Positions 17,593 through 26,281 of a stretch of DNA of 64,000 nucleotides are shown piece after piece. The DNA is taken from the NCBI RefSeq assembly GCF_034521915.1, contig NZ_JAXHLU010000001.1, positions 310,001 to 374,000 on the forward strand, written 5' to 3'. A model generated the notes under the pieces. The model was not told where the DNA came from. It ran no database searches and was given only the letters and a program-made list of their open reading frames with translations. Source of the stretch: Fodinibius sp034521915. Its GTDB lineage: Bacteria > Bacteroidota > Rhodothermia > Balneolales > Balneolaceae. The position numbers and the translations under genes were made by a program. The first letter of the stretch is position 1, and each line of letters opens with the position of its first letter.

Positions 17593-19407
17593 TTAATTAT
17601 TATTGTCATCGTCCATAGAAAGGACCGCTAAAAATGCTTCCTGAGGTATTTCAACCGTTCCTACCTGCTTCATACGCTTTTTCCCTTCTTTCTGTTTCTC
17701 AAGAAGTTTGCGTTTTCGCGAAACGTCACCACCATAACATTTTGCCGTCACATCTTTTCGGATGGCCGGAATAGTCTCACGGGCAATAACATTATTGCCG
17801 ATAGCCGCCTGAATGGGTACCTCAAACTGATGTCGATCAATAAGCTCTTTTAGCTTCTTACATAACTTGCGTCCCAGATCATATGCTTTATCTCTGTGTG
17901 TTATGCTTGATAACGCATCAACCGGTTCTTTATTTAATAAAATATCCAATCGCACCAGATCACCCTTTCGATATTCCAAGAACTCGTAATCAAGGGAGGC
18001 GTATCCCCGGGTTCCACTTTTAAGGCGATCATAAAAGTCAAAGACCACTTCGGCCATGGGCAGCTCGTACTTGATTTCCACACGCTGACTCTGCATATGG
18101 ATCTGGTTTACATATTTACCGCGCTTCTCTTGGCATAAGGTCATCACCGGACCAATATAATCCGAAGGTGTTAAAATACTGGCCTGGATATAGGGTTCAT
18201 AAACCGCCTCCACATTGGCGGGATCCGGCATATCACTCGGGTTATCAACAAGTACCTTTTTATGCTCCCCACGTTCCGTAATATGCACCTCATATTCCAC
18301 ATTGGGCACCGTCGTAATAATATCAATATCAAACTCGCGATCGAGTCGCTCCTGAACAATCTCCATGTGGAGCATTCCCAGAAATCCGGCCCGAAATCCA
18401 AAACCCAGTGCTTCCGATGTTTCCGGCTGATAGGTCAGCGATGCATCATTAAGCTGCAGTTTTTCGAGCGCCGATCGCAAATCCTCAAAATCATCCGACT
18501 GCGTAGGGAAAAGTCCGCTAAATACCATCGGCTTCGGCTCCTGATATCCGGGAATCGGTTTTTCTGCGGGATTATCAGTTCGTGTTACGGTATCACCCAC
18601 ACGAGCATCCTGCAGCGACTTTACGCTTCCGACAATATATCCCACATCGCCAGCCTCAAGCTTGTCGGTCTTTTCCTTTTCGAGTTTTAAAAAACCAATT
18701 TCTTCGGCTTCGTATTCCTTTTCTGTTGCCATAAAACGGATGCCATCACCTTTATTAAGGGTTCCCTGCATCACGCGCACATACACAATAGAACCGCGAT
18801 AGCTGTTGAATACAGAATCAAAAATGAGAGCCCGCAATGGCTTCTCAGTTTCTTGCTCCGGGGCAGGAATACGCTCCACAATGGCTTCGAGAAGCTCATC
18901 AACACCTTCCCCGGTTTTGGCAGAAACATGCAAAATTTCATCATGAGTGCAACCAATAAGATCTACAATCTGTTGTCCCACTCCTTCCACATCGGCACTT
19001 GGCAAATCAATCTTATTAAGCACCGGAATAATTTCGAGGTCCTGATCTATAGCTTGATACAACGTAGAAATTGTTTGCGCCTCTATGCCCTGGGCTGCAT
19101 CCACAACCAATAGCACTCCTTCGCAAGCTTTCAGCGCCCGAGAAACCTCGTAGGCAAAGTCAACGTGACCGGGCGTATCAATCAGGTTAAAAGTCACATT
19201 CTCACCGTTCGGACGTTCATAGTCCATCCTGATGGCGTGACTCTTAATCGTAATGCCGCGCTCACGCTCCAAATCCATGTCGTCGAGAATTTGCTCATGC
19301 ATCTCGCGCTCGGTGATAGCACCGGTACGCTCCAAAAGTCGATCTGCGAGCGTGGATTTGCCGTGATCGATGTGGGCAATAATACTAAAGTTGCGAATCT
19401 GAGTCAT
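17593..19407 (-). CDS. lepA: Elongation factor 4 (LepA GTPase)
   Basis: Translational GTPase that acts on ribosomes during initiation or after mistranslocation. The 604 residues show all G motifs: HIDHGKSTLADRL near residue 11, the RGITIKSH switch I region, DTPGHVDF, and NKIDLP. Domains II, III and V follow, and the LepA-specific C-terminal domain closes it (YGGDVSRKRKLLEKQKEGKKRMKQ). The product lacks the EF-G domain IV, as expected. It is the first gene of the lepA-unknown-lepB cluster and has its own promoter about 45 bases upstream. Confidence 0.98.
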   Translation of the reverse strand: MTQIRNFSIIAHIDHGKSTLADRLLERTGAITEREMHEQILDDMDLERERGITIKSHAIRMDYERPNGENVTFNLIDTPGHVDFAYEVSRALKACEGVLLVVDAAQGIEAQTISTLYQAIDQDLEIIPVLNKIDLPSADVEGVGQQIVDLIGCTHDEILHVSAKTGEGVDELLEAIVERIPAPEQETEKPLRALIFDSVFNSYRGSIVYVRVMQGTLNKGDGIRFMATEKEYEAEEIGFLKLEKEKTDKLEAGDVGYIVGSVKSLQDARVGDTVTRTDNPAEKPIPGYQEPKPMVFSGLFPTQSDDFEDLRSALEKLQLNDASLTYQPETSEALGFGFRAGFLGMLHMEIVQERLDREFDIDIITTVPNVEYEVHITERGEHKKVLVDNPSDMPDPANVEAVYEPYIQASILTPSDYIGPVMTLCQEKRGKYVNQIHMQSQRVEIKYELPMAEVVFDFYDRLKSGTRGYASLDYEFLEYRKGDLVRLDILLNKEPVDALSSITHRDKAYDLGRKLCKKLKELIDRHQFEVPIQAAIGNNVIARETIPAIRKDVTAKCYGGDVSRKRKLLEKQKEGKKRMKQVGTVEIPQEAFLAVLSMDDDNNN

Positions 19408-19451
19408 ATAGATGTGCCTGCAGCACTATTTTTGCTTGCTCAAAAGAACGC

Positions 19452-19485
19452 TAAAGATACAAAAATGACGATGGCATTGCACAAA
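19452..19485 (-). promoter_or_regulatory. Promoter of the lepA operon
   Basis: On the minus strand TATCTTTA (19459-19452) is one base from the -7 consensus, and TTTG (19485-19482) lies 22 bases upstream at the -33 position. The predicted start is near 19446, about 39 bases before the lepA ATG. Confidence 0.55.
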
Positions 19486-19517
19486 ATATTCGTCTCAGGG
19501 TTATAAAAAATATTTTA

Positions 19518-19549
19518 TAAAAAAACCCAACACCGGTTAAGCGTCGGGC
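19518..19549 (-). terminator. Rho-independent terminator after the 19.6 kb gene
   Basis: On the minus strand CCCGACGC and GTGTTGGG form an 8-pair stem with two G-T pairs, followed by TTTTTTT. It lies between the lepA promoter and the end of the next minus-strand gene. Confidence 0.75.
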
Positions 19550-19576
19550 ATATAAATTTTTAAATAATCCTAGGAA

Positions 19577-19852
19577 TTACGCTTCCGGGATATCGAGCGG
19601 ATCCTCTTCTTCTGGCTCAGGACTTAACAGCTCAACATGAAACCGAAACTCTTCCTTTTCTATCGTCATTGTGTTATACATCTCGCGAATAAGTTCAAAC
19701 ACAACCTCCGTTTCACCGCGCACACTTGTTGACATATAATTTACATCTACCTCAACCTCATGCTGGGCCACCAGCTCAAGCAAAAAATCAATACTTTCTC
19801 GCGGATCAGAAGCTTTCAGTGGGATGTAGGTAAATTGGGCAGTTGTAATCAT
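19577..19852 (-). CDS. Small ferredoxin-like-fold protein, possibly YkoF/MTH1187-like
   Basis: A conserved-looking acidic protein of 91 residues if it starts at the ATG at 19852 (MITTAQFTYIPLKAS). The frame stays open to 19942, adding 30 residues, so the start is uncertain. The alternating strand-helix pattern (TAQFTYIPL, ESIDFLLELVAQHEVEVDVNY, VFELIREMYNTM, FRFHVELLS) resembles the small thiamine-binding YkoF or MTH1187 type folds. That comparison is by eye and weak. The C-terminus is a run of Glu, Asp and Pro. It is a single gene with a terminator after it. No function is proposed. Confidence 0.5.
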   Translation of the reverse strand: MITTAQFTYIPLKASDPRESIDFLLELVAQHEVEVDVNYMSTSVRGETEVVFELIREMYNTMTIEKEEFRFHVELLSPEPEEEDPLDIPEA

Positions 19853-20043
19853 AATATAATGTCTGTTAACTGTTTTAATTAATGGGATGTAAGAATAGCC
19901 TTTTACCAATAATACTTCAATCAATTCATCATAAAATTTCATCCTGTTATTTAGTTCCTCAAGAAATATCAGAAATCCCGGAACATTGAAATTTTTTTGC
20001 TCTTTAAATGGAGCTAATTAGATATCATCAGAAAGATAGATCC

Positions 20044-20133
20044 ATGCATAAACGAATTGTTCAGAATCCCATCATTCAACTTACGCTTTTTACGTTGATG
20101 CTAATTGTATTTGTAGTTGCCATATCTGCATAA
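20044..20133 (+). CDS. Possible 29-residue membrane miniprotein
   Basis: A short frame with a basic N-terminus (MHKRIVQNP) followed by one hydrophobic helix (about residues 10-28, TLFTLMLIVFVVAIS). The composition fits a single-span membrane peptide. It lies alone in the 650-base gap before the his operon and has a strong terminator 155 bases downstream. The ribosome-binding site is weak. It could be a chance frame. Confidence 0.3.
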   Translation: MHKRIVQNPIIQLTLFTLMLIVFVVAISA

Positions 20134-20288
20134 TTTTATATTCAGAAATTAACAGTTGGATTTTTCAATATTCATGTTCATTCAAAATACGGTCACCAAA
20201 ACTGCTGATGCAGCATCAAATAATATGCAGCTAATAGAAAATTCAAACTGATATCATTCATTTACCCCTCAAGGTAACATGAATAGTC

Positions 20289-20322
20289 GAAGGCTCTTGC
20301 CGCACGGCAAGGGCCTTTTTTC
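20289..20322 (+). terminator. Strong terminator upstream of the his promoter
   Basis: Arms around AAGGCTCTTGCCG and CGGCAAGGGCCTT with loop CA, then TTTTTCTTT. It is oriented on the + strand and would end transcription coming from the 20.0 kb region before the his promoter. Confidence 0.8.
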
Positions 20323-20407
20323 TTTGCGGAATGATTTTCCCACTCATCCAGTTTACGAAATTCAATATCGAAAGAGCTTCTTTTTAAAATTACGTTTTTA
20401 AAAATGA

Positions 20408-20440
20408 TTGTGGAAGAATTCCGTAAAAATCTTATCTTTG
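20408..20440 (+). promoter_or_regulatory. Promoter of the his operon
   Basis: TATCTTTG at 20433-20440 matches the -7 consensus exactly, with TTG at 20408-20410 at -33 spacing (22 bases). The ATG of the leader peptide is 6 bases after the -7 element, so the leader is predicted to be translated from a leaderless mRNA. Confidence 0.65.
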
Positions 20441-20445
20441 GCCTG

Positions 20446-20514
20446 ATGCAAAAACAAAGCCTACACATATCCGTCCATTCTCACCTCCATCACGGCGGTT
20501 GGCCCCGTCACTAG
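20446..20514 (+). CDS. Histidine-rich leader peptide of the his operon
   Basis: A 22-codon frame from ATG 20446 to TAG 20512-20514. Six of 22 codons are His: positions 7, 11, 13, 15, 16 and 22, with the core HISVHSHLHHGG. It lies directly after the his promoter and 83 bases before hisG. Its composition and place match the leader peptides of attenuated his operons, where ribosome stalling at His codons reports shortage of charged tRNA-His. It is too short for standard gene callers. Confidence 0.85.
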   Translation: MQKQSLHISVHSHLHHGGWPRH

Positions 20515-20522
20515 CATTACTT

Positions 20523-20560
20523 TGTGTAGCTGAAGCTACATCGTTTCCCCTTACTTTTTT
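20523..20560 (+). promoter_or_regulatory. Attenuator-type RNA hairpin before hisG
   Basis: TGTAGCT (20525-20531) pairs with AGCTACA (20534-20540), followed about 15 bases later by a T-run (TTTTTT near 20555-20560). The TGTGTAG part can instead pair with CTACACA inside the leader peptide (20461-20467), so the two pairings exclude each other. Which state is ON cannot be decided by eye. Confidence 0.5.
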
Positions 20561-20597
20561 AACAGTTTTCCCAATTAAATTTCAATAACTATTTGTT

Positions 20598-21479
20598 ATG
20601 CAACGCACCGCTGACTCTACTACTTCTTTACGTATAGCCATTCAAAAATCAGGTCGGCTTACCGACAAAACCATTGAACTGCTCAAAGGTATCGGCCTTC
20701 GTTTTGATGATTACAAACGAAACCTACTCGTAAAATGCCGCAACTTTGATGTTGAGCTACTATTGATCCGAGATGATGATATCCCCGAATATGTACAGGA
20801 TGGCGTCTGTGACCTCGGTTTTGTAGGCGCTAATGAAACACAGGAAAAGGGCGCCAATGTTACCATTCTCCGCGGACTTGATTACGGAGTTTGCCGTCTT
20901 TCACTGGCTGCTCGCAAAGATGGTGATATTCAATCTGTTGCAGACTTTGAAGACAAATCGGTAGCTACAAGCTATCCAAATTTAACACGGAATTTTTTCG
21001 AAGAACAAGATATCAATGCCGAAATCGTAACCATTTCGGGGGCCGTAGAAATTGCTCCCCGTCTTGAGGTAGCCGATGCCATTTGCGATCTTGTTTCTAC
21101 CGGAAACACACTCAAAGCCAATGGACTCGAAGAACTGCAGACGATATTAGAATCCGAAACACAACTTATCCGAACCAACAAAGAACTATCGCCCGGCAAG
21201 CAGCAGCTCATTGAAAAGTTCCTGCAGCGGATGGATGGCCACCAGCAAGCCGAGCGCAGTCGTTATATCATGATGAATGCCCCGGAAGAAGCAGTCCCAA
21301 AAATCAAGGAAATCATTCCTTCCCTTAAAAGTCCAACAGTAATGCCGCTTGCCGATAACGGCATGGTTGCCGTTCATACAGTCATCCCTATTGACGAATT
21401 CTGGATCGTGATGGAAAAACTAAAAGCTGAGGGCGCAAGTGGAATTGTGATTTTACCTATCGAAAGCATGATACTGTAA
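20598..21479 (+). CDS. hisG: ATP phosphoribosyltransferase, long form
   Basis: First step of histidine synthesis: condenses ATP with PRPP. The 293-residue length and the C-terminal ACT-like domain (about 215-290, ending GASGIVILPIESMI) mark the long, histidine-feedback-regulated hexameric form, which does not need HisZ. The catalytic part has RIAIQKSGRLTDKTIELL at the start, DLGFVGANE near 73 and the PRPP-binding loop DAICDLVSTGNTLKANG near 160. It opens the hisGDCBHA operon behind the leader. Confidence 0.97.
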   Translation: MQRTADSTTSLRIAIQKSGRLTDKTIELLKGIGLRFDDYKRNLLVKCRNFDVELLLIRDDDIPEYVQDGVCDLGFVGANETQEKGANVTILRGLDYGVCRLSLAARKDGDIQSVADFEDKSVATSYPNLTRNFFEEQDINAEIVTISGAVEIAPRLEVADAICDLVSTGNTLKANGLEELQTILESETQLIRTNKELSPGKQQLIEKFLQRMDGHQQAERSRYIMMNAPEEAVPKIKEIIPSLKSPTVMPLADNGMVAVHTVIPIDEFWIVMEKLKAEGASGIVILPIESMIL

Positions 21480-21572
21480 TCTTATATTGACCCTCTTTGA
21501 AGCATAGAAGTAAAACTAATGTTCAGAATCTTCTTGCTTCTCGCTCACAAATAACAAGAGGACAGCAACACT

Positions 21573-22868
21573 ATGAAAAAGTATTCTTATAACAGTTTAT
21601 CAAAGGATGAACTTAAAACACTCTGTCAGCGACCAAAAATGGATTTCCGGTCCATATTCGGACAGGTTGAACCCATTATCCAAAAGGTAAAACAAGAAGG
21701 CGATACGGGCATCAATCACTTTACGCAAAAGTTTGATGGTGTAGCCCCCGATCCGCTCGTAATCAATCCTGCGGAACAGGAGGTTACTATTAACGAAGAT
21801 ATCAAAGAAGCAATCGACACCGCTTTTGAAAATATTTACCGTTTTCACAAAGCACAGCTTCCCAAACCACTGGAAGTAGAAACAATGCCCGGCGTGCAAT
21901 GCAAGCGAGTTGCTCGTCCGATTGAGCGTGTGGGTTTATATGTCCCCGGCGGAACGGCCATCCTCCCCTCTACCCTGATGATGCTTGGCATTCCTGCCAT
22001 GCTGGCCGGCTGCTCTACTATTGTAGTTGCAACACCTCCTAAAAGCGATGGTTCTGTTGCAGATGAAATACTGTATATCGCCCAAAAAATAGGGGCAACA
22101 CATCTCTTAAAAGCGGGTGGTGCACAAGCGGTAGCCGGAATGGCTTTAGGCACCGAATCTGTTCCCAAAGTGGATAAAATTCTGGGTCCCGGAAATCAAT
22201 ATGTAACAGCTGCTAAAATGATGCTGCAAAACAGTGAAGCTCAAATTGCCATTGATATGCCGGCCGGTCCGTCAGAAGTTCTCGTCATTGCTGATGAGAC
22301 AGCAAATCCTGCGTATGTAGCAGCAGATCTGCTATCACAAGCAGAACACGGCGAAGACAGTCAGGTCGTATTAGTTGCAACCCCTGATTTTGATTTAAAT
22401 CAATGTCGCCGTGAAATTGACGAACAACTTACAGAGCTTCCCCGCCAAAAAGTTACTCAAAAAGCTATAAATAAAAGTTTTATCCTAACGGTAGATACCC
22501 TTGATAAAGGTTTTGCATTTTCCAATCAGTACGCTCCGGAACACCTGATTGTACAGTGCAAAAATCCGGAACAATACGAAGATCAAATCATGAATGCGGG
22601 ATCGGTATTTCTGGGACCATGGACGCCCGAAAGTGCCGGAGATTATGCATCAGGAACCAATCATACGCTCCCGACTTACGGATATGCACGGATGTTCAGC
22701 GGCGTTTCTGTGGATTCTTTTTTAAAGCAGATCACTATGCAACAAATTACGTCCGTGGGATTACAAAATGTGGGACCTACTATTGAAAAGCTGGCGGAAT
22801 TGGAGGAGTTAGAAGCCCACAAAAATGCTGTATCTATCCGATTAAAAGACATAAATAAAAATACTTAA
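21573..22868 (+). CDS. hisD: Histidinol dehydrogenase
   Basis: Last two steps of the pathway: oxidises histidinol to histidine with two NAD+. The 431 residues carry the NAD and substrate motifs RVGLYVPGGTAILPST, GPGNQYVTAAK and the zinc and catalytic region LLSQAEHGEDSQ. ASGTNHTLPTYGYAR near the C-terminus is the family signature. It starts 93 bases after hisG and is 18 bases before hisC. Confidence 0.97.
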   Translation: MKKYSYNSLSKDELKTLCQRPKMDFRSIFGQVEPIIQKVKQEGDTGINHFTQKFDGVAPDPLVINPAEQEVTINEDIKEAIDTAFENIYRFHKAQLPKPLEVETMPGVQCKRVARPIERVGLYVPGGTAILPSTLMMLGIPAMLAGCSTIVVATPPKSDGSVADEILYIAQKIGATHLLKAGGAQAVAGMALGTESVPKVDKILGPGNQYVTAAKMMLQNSEAQIAIDMPAGPSEVLVIADETANPAYVAADLLSQAEHGEDSQVVLVATPDFDLNQCRREIDEQLTELPRQKVTQKAINKSFILTVDTLDKGFAFSNQYAPEHLIVQCKNPEQYEDQIMNAGSVFLGPWTPESAGDYASGTNHTLPTYGYARMFSGVSVDSFLKQITMQQITSVGLQNVGPTIEKLAELEELEAHKNAVSIRLKDINKNT

Positions 22869-22886
22869 GGATTTATTTAGCACATT

Positions 22887-23945
22887 ATGAATCGATCTTT
22901 TGATCTTGAAAAACTTGTTCGCCCCAACATTAAAAAGTTGGTTCCCTATCACAGTGCCCGTGAGGATTTTGGTGAAGGACTGTTACTTGATGCTAATGAA
23001 AATAGTCTGGGTGCTCCATTTTCCGATAATCAACAATTGCATCGCTACCCCGATCCCAAACAAACAGAACTGAGAAAACTTATTGCCGAATGGCGGGGCG
23101 TTCGTCCTCAAAATATATTTACCGGCGTCGGAAGCGATGAAGGAATCGATCTGCTGTACCGAATTTTCTGCCGGCCGGGAGAAGATCGGGTATTGACCAC
23201 TCCTCCTACCTACGGTATGTATAATGTATCAGCCAATATTCACGACATCGCAGTTGACGAAGTGCTGTTGGATGAGGAAGGTTTTCAGCTACGGGTAGAT
23301 AAAATTTTGGATGCCGTAAAATCGACCACCAAAATGCTTTTCCTGTGTTCTCCGAACAATCCCACCGGAAACACTTTTGCAACCTCTGATATTCAGAAAT
23401 TAGTTGAAGAATTTGAAGGTATAGTTATAATCGACGAGGCCTATATCGACTTTAGCAATCAGGATAGCTGGGCCTCCAAGGTAGTTGAATATCCCAATCT
23501 TGTGGTACTTCAAACGCTGTCCAAATCATTTGGATTGGCCGGTATCCGGTTGGGAATTACTTATGCGCAAGAAGAGATTATTGATTACATGATGAAGGTG
23601 AAGGCACCGTACAACATTAACAAATTGACGGCAAAGAAGGCCATCGAGGGATTACAAAACTGGAAAACCGTGCAATTTCGGGCAGATGCCATAAAAAAGG
23701 AACGAAAGGAGCTTAAAGACAAGTTGGAACAACTGAAAATAGTGCAGAAGGTTTTCAAAAGTGAAGCTAACTTTTTACTTGCTAAATTTACCAATGCCAA
23801 GAATATCTACAAACAACTTACCCAGCAGCATATTATCATCAGATATCGTGGCAACGAACCTCTCTGCGACAACTGTTTACGCATCACGGTAGGAACCCCG
23901 GATGAGAATGAACAATTAATTTCAGCTTTAAAAAGTTTAGGATGA
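22887..23945 (+). CDS. hisC: Histidinol-phosphate aminotransferase
   Basis: PLP enzyme that converts imidazole-acetol phosphate to histidinol phosphate. The 352 residues show the fold-type I motifs: LDANENSLG near the N-terminus, SPNNPTGN near 153, the IDEAYIDF strand, and the PLP lysine in LSKSFGLAGIRLG. The stop codon overlaps the first hisB ATG (ATGA), which suggests coupled translation. Confidence 0.96.
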   Translation: MNRSFDLEKLVRPNIKKLVPYHSAREDFGEGLLLDANENSLGAPFSDNQQLHRYPDPKQTELRKLIAEWRGVRPQNIFTGVGSDEGIDLLYRIFCRPGEDRVLTTPPTYGMYNVSANIHDIAVDEVLLDEEGFQLRVDKILDAVKSTTKMLFLCSPNNPTGNTFATSDIQKLVEEFEGIVIIDEAYIDFSNQDSWASKVVEYPNLVVLQTLSKSFGLAGIRLGITYAQEEIIDYMMKVKAPYNINKLTAKKAIEGLQNWKTVQFRADAIKKERKELKDKLEQLKIVQKVFKSEANFLLAKFTNAKNIYKQLTQQHIIIRYRGNEPLCDNCLRITVGTPDENEQLISALKSLG

Positions 23946-24835
23946 TGAAAATAAGAATTTCTACTGAGGCATTGTCCGGTTCCAGTAACAATTTACTATG
24001 GAGCGGTGCTCTCTACGGTCTCAAACGACTACAAGAATTTGATCATCAACTTTTTTTCCTCACTGATGATTTGTCCAAACAACAGCAAAAGCTTCTGGAG
24101 AATGAAAAAATAACATCCGTAAAAACCTTGCCGGATGCCATTGACCTACAGATTATTGCTGAAAAAAATAAACTTGAAGCATTGGATAATAATGGATCCG
24201 AAATTGAATCGGCTCCGGATTGGATCGCACTGAGCAATAAAATTTGCTTTCCTACCCGCAAAGCTTCTCAAGAACGGACAACGGCAGAAACTGATATCAA
24301 TGTAACCGTTAATCTTGACGGTACCGGGCAAAGCAATATTTCTACGGGACTTGATTTCTTTGACCACATGCTGGAGCAGATTGCCAAACACGGGTTAATA
24401 GATCTGGATATTTCTTGCGACGGGGATCTTGAGGTGGATGAACATCATACCATTGAAGATGTTGCCATAACACTTGGAAAAACAATTAATAATGCCCTTG
24501 GCAAGAAAATTGGAATTCAGCGATACGGATTTGCGTTGCCTATGGACGAAACCCTTGCGACCGTAGCCTTAGATTTTTCTGGCAGACCCTATTTAGAGTT
24601 TGAGGGTAGTTTTAAAAGGGAAATGGTTGGCGATGTTCCCACTGAAATGGTTGAACATTTCTTTTACTCACTTGCTATAAATCTACAAGCTACCTTGCAT
24701 ATTTCAGTTAACGGCGACAACGACCATCACAAAATAGAAGCTTGTTTCAAAGGATTTGCCCGCTGTTTGCGTGCTGCTGTCAGCCGTAATGAACGAAATT
24801 TAAATCTATTACCCAGTACTAAGAACGTATTATAA
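23942..24835 (+). CDS. hisB: Imidazoleglycerol-phosphate dehydratase with a ~100-residue N-terminal extension
   Basis: The C-terminal two thirds (about residues 105-297) is a complete dehydratase: FFDHMLEQIAKHG, DEHHTIEDVAITLG, and GDNDHHKIEACFKGFARCLR, with the manganese-binding histidines in place. The first 100 residues occupy the place where bifunctional HisB proteins have a HAD-type histidinol-phosphate phosphatase. Here the segment is too short (about 100 versus 165 residues) and lacks the DxDGT nucleophile motif; only LKRLQEFDHQLFFLTDD faintly recalls a HAD strand. It may be a decayed phosphatase domain or a new domain. Two start codons (23942 and 23945) are possible. hisH follows one base later. 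Confidence 0.93.
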   Translation: MMKIRISTEALSGSSNNLLWSGALYGLKRLQEFDHQLFFLTDDLSKQQQKLLENEKITSVKTLPDAIDLQIIAEKNKLEALDNNGSEIESAPDWIALSNKICFPTRKASQERTTAETDINVTVNLDGTGQSNISTGLDFFDHMLEQIAKHGLIDLDISCDGDLEVDEHHTIEDVAITLGKTINNALGKKIGIQRYGFALPMDETLATVALDFSGRPYLEFEGSFKREMVGDVPTEMVEHFFYSLAINLQATLHISVNGDNDHHKIEACFKGFARCLRAAVSRNERNLNLLPSTKNVL

Positions 24836-24836
24836 G

Positions 24837-25448
24837 ATGATCGCTATTATCAATTACGAAGCCGGCAATCTTGCCTCCGTTTCAAATGCTTTTAAGCGGC
24901 TCAATGAACCACATATCATTACTGATAAAAAAGAAGAGCTCAATGAGGCTGACGGCATCATTTTTCCCGGTGTTGGCCACGCGCAACCGGCCATGAAATC
25001 CCTGCAAAAGAATGGGCTGGACAAATGGCTCAAAAATACCAAGAAACCCGTATTGGGGATTTGCCTTGGAATGCAACTGTTTTATGAATCATCCGAAGAG
25101 GGTGAATCTGAGGGATTAGGTATTATTCCCGGCCGACTTGAAAAGTTCGATTCTTCCAAAGCAAAAGTACCTCACATGGGATGGAATACTTTTCAGGATA
25201 TTTCTGACCATCCACTTGTGAATTCATTAACCGATGATCAATATTTTTATTACGTACACAGTTTTTTTGCTCCTCTCAATACTTACACCGTAGCAACCTG
25301 CGAGTACATTCAGCCTTTTACTTCTGTTGTGTGCAAAGACAATTTTTGGGGAGTACAATTTCATCCCGAAAAATCAGGAAAAGTAGGATCGCTGATCCTG
25401 CAAAACTTTCTAAAGCATGTTCACAACAAAATGAATATGCAAAAGTAG
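24837..25448 (+). CDS. hisH: Imidazole glycerol phosphate synthase, glutaminase subunit
   Basis: Class I glutamine amidotransferase that feeds ammonia to HisF. The 203 residues include the nucleophile elbow GICLGMQLF and the C-terminal FHPEKSG holding the catalytic His and Glu. The N-terminus NYEAGNLASVSNAFKRL is typical. It starts one base after the hisB stop. Its partner hisF is not adjacent but lies 1.8 kb downstream. Confidence 0.96.
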   Translation: MIAIINYEAGNLASVSNAFKRLNEPHIITDKKEELNEADGIIFPGVGHAQPAMKSLQKNGLDKWLKNTKKPVLGICLGMQLFYESSEEGESEGLGIIPGRLEKFDSSKAKVPHMGWNTFQDISDHPLVNSLTDDQYFYYVHSFFAPLNTYTVATCEYIQPFTSVVCKDNFWGVQFHPEKSGKVGSLILQNFLKHVHNKMNMQK

Positions 25449-25554
25449 AAGAGTTATTCAGTCTTTACTTATCTTCCTTCTGTTTCTTCTCGAGAATCTG
25501 TTAACTGTCTCATTTTTTTACTTTCACAATTAAATTCTAACAAATTCTTACTTA

Positions 25555-26271
25555 ATGAAAGTTATTCCCGCTATTGATTTATTAGATGGGCAGGTCGTCC
25601 GACTTCGCAAAGGAGATTACAATGAAAAAACTGTTTATAATGATAATCCCCTTGCTGAAGCCAAAAAATTTAAAGAAGCCGGATTTGATCATATCCATAT
25701 TGTAGATCTCAATGGAGCAAAAGAAGGTAGATTTGTTAATATAAAGTACATTAAAGAAATCATTAGCGAGCTCGGTATCTCCGTACAAACGGGGGGCGGC
25801 ATTCGCAGTTATGGAGATGCCAAGATGCTGCTGGAGCAGCAAGTATCAAATATCATCTGCAGCTCAATGGCTGTTAAAAGTCCCGAGCAATGGCTAAAAG
25901 TACTTGAGGATTACGGTAGTAAAGCAATACTTGGTATGGATCTGAAAGACGGCAAAGTCGCTTATGGTGGGTGGCTGGAAACACTCGATAAGTCGCTGGA
26001 AGACTTTCTACAGCCAATGATAGACCGAGGCCTTTCAACCGTTTTATGTACCGATATTTCTAAAGACGGCACCCTTGAAGGACCCAACCTGGAATTATAT
26101 CAGCAGCTATCAAAGCAATTTCCATCACTAAATTTCATCGCATCCGGCGGCGTTTCAGATGTAAATGATCTTAAAGCATTATCCAAGCAAAACCAATATG
26201 GGGTAGTCGTTGGACGCGCATACTACGAGGGTAAACTCTCTCTCGACGAAATGCAATCATATCATTCATAG
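25555..26271 (+). CDS. hisA: ProFAR isomerase
   Basis: TIM-barrel isomerase of the fourth step of the pathway. The 238 residues contain the two catalytic Asp residues in PAIDLLDGQVVRL (Asp8) and LGMDLKDGKVAYGG, and the phosphate-binding QTGGGIRS and ASGGVSD loops. The 106-base gap after hisH holds no clear promoter. It is convergent with the cupin gene, whose end is 10 bases away, so the first his operon ends here. Confidence 0.96.
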   Translation: MKVIPAIDLLDGQVVRLRKGDYNEKTVYNDNPLAEAKKFKEAGFDHIHIVDLNGAKEGRFVNIKYIKEIISELGISVQTGGGIRSYGDAKMLLEQQVSNIICSSMAVKSPEQWLKVLEDYGSKAILGMDLKDGKVAYGGWLETLDKSLEDFLQPMIDRGLSTVLCTDISKDGTLEGPNLELYQQLSKQFPSLNFIASGGVSDVNDLKALSKQNQYGVVVGRAYYEGKLSLDEMQSYHS

Positions 26272-26281
26272 TAATCACTGC

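Noticed and set aside
20174..20251. 25-codon frame before the his terminator as a second leader peptide
   Set aside because: No enrichment of His or any amino acid and no promoter match; likely chance.
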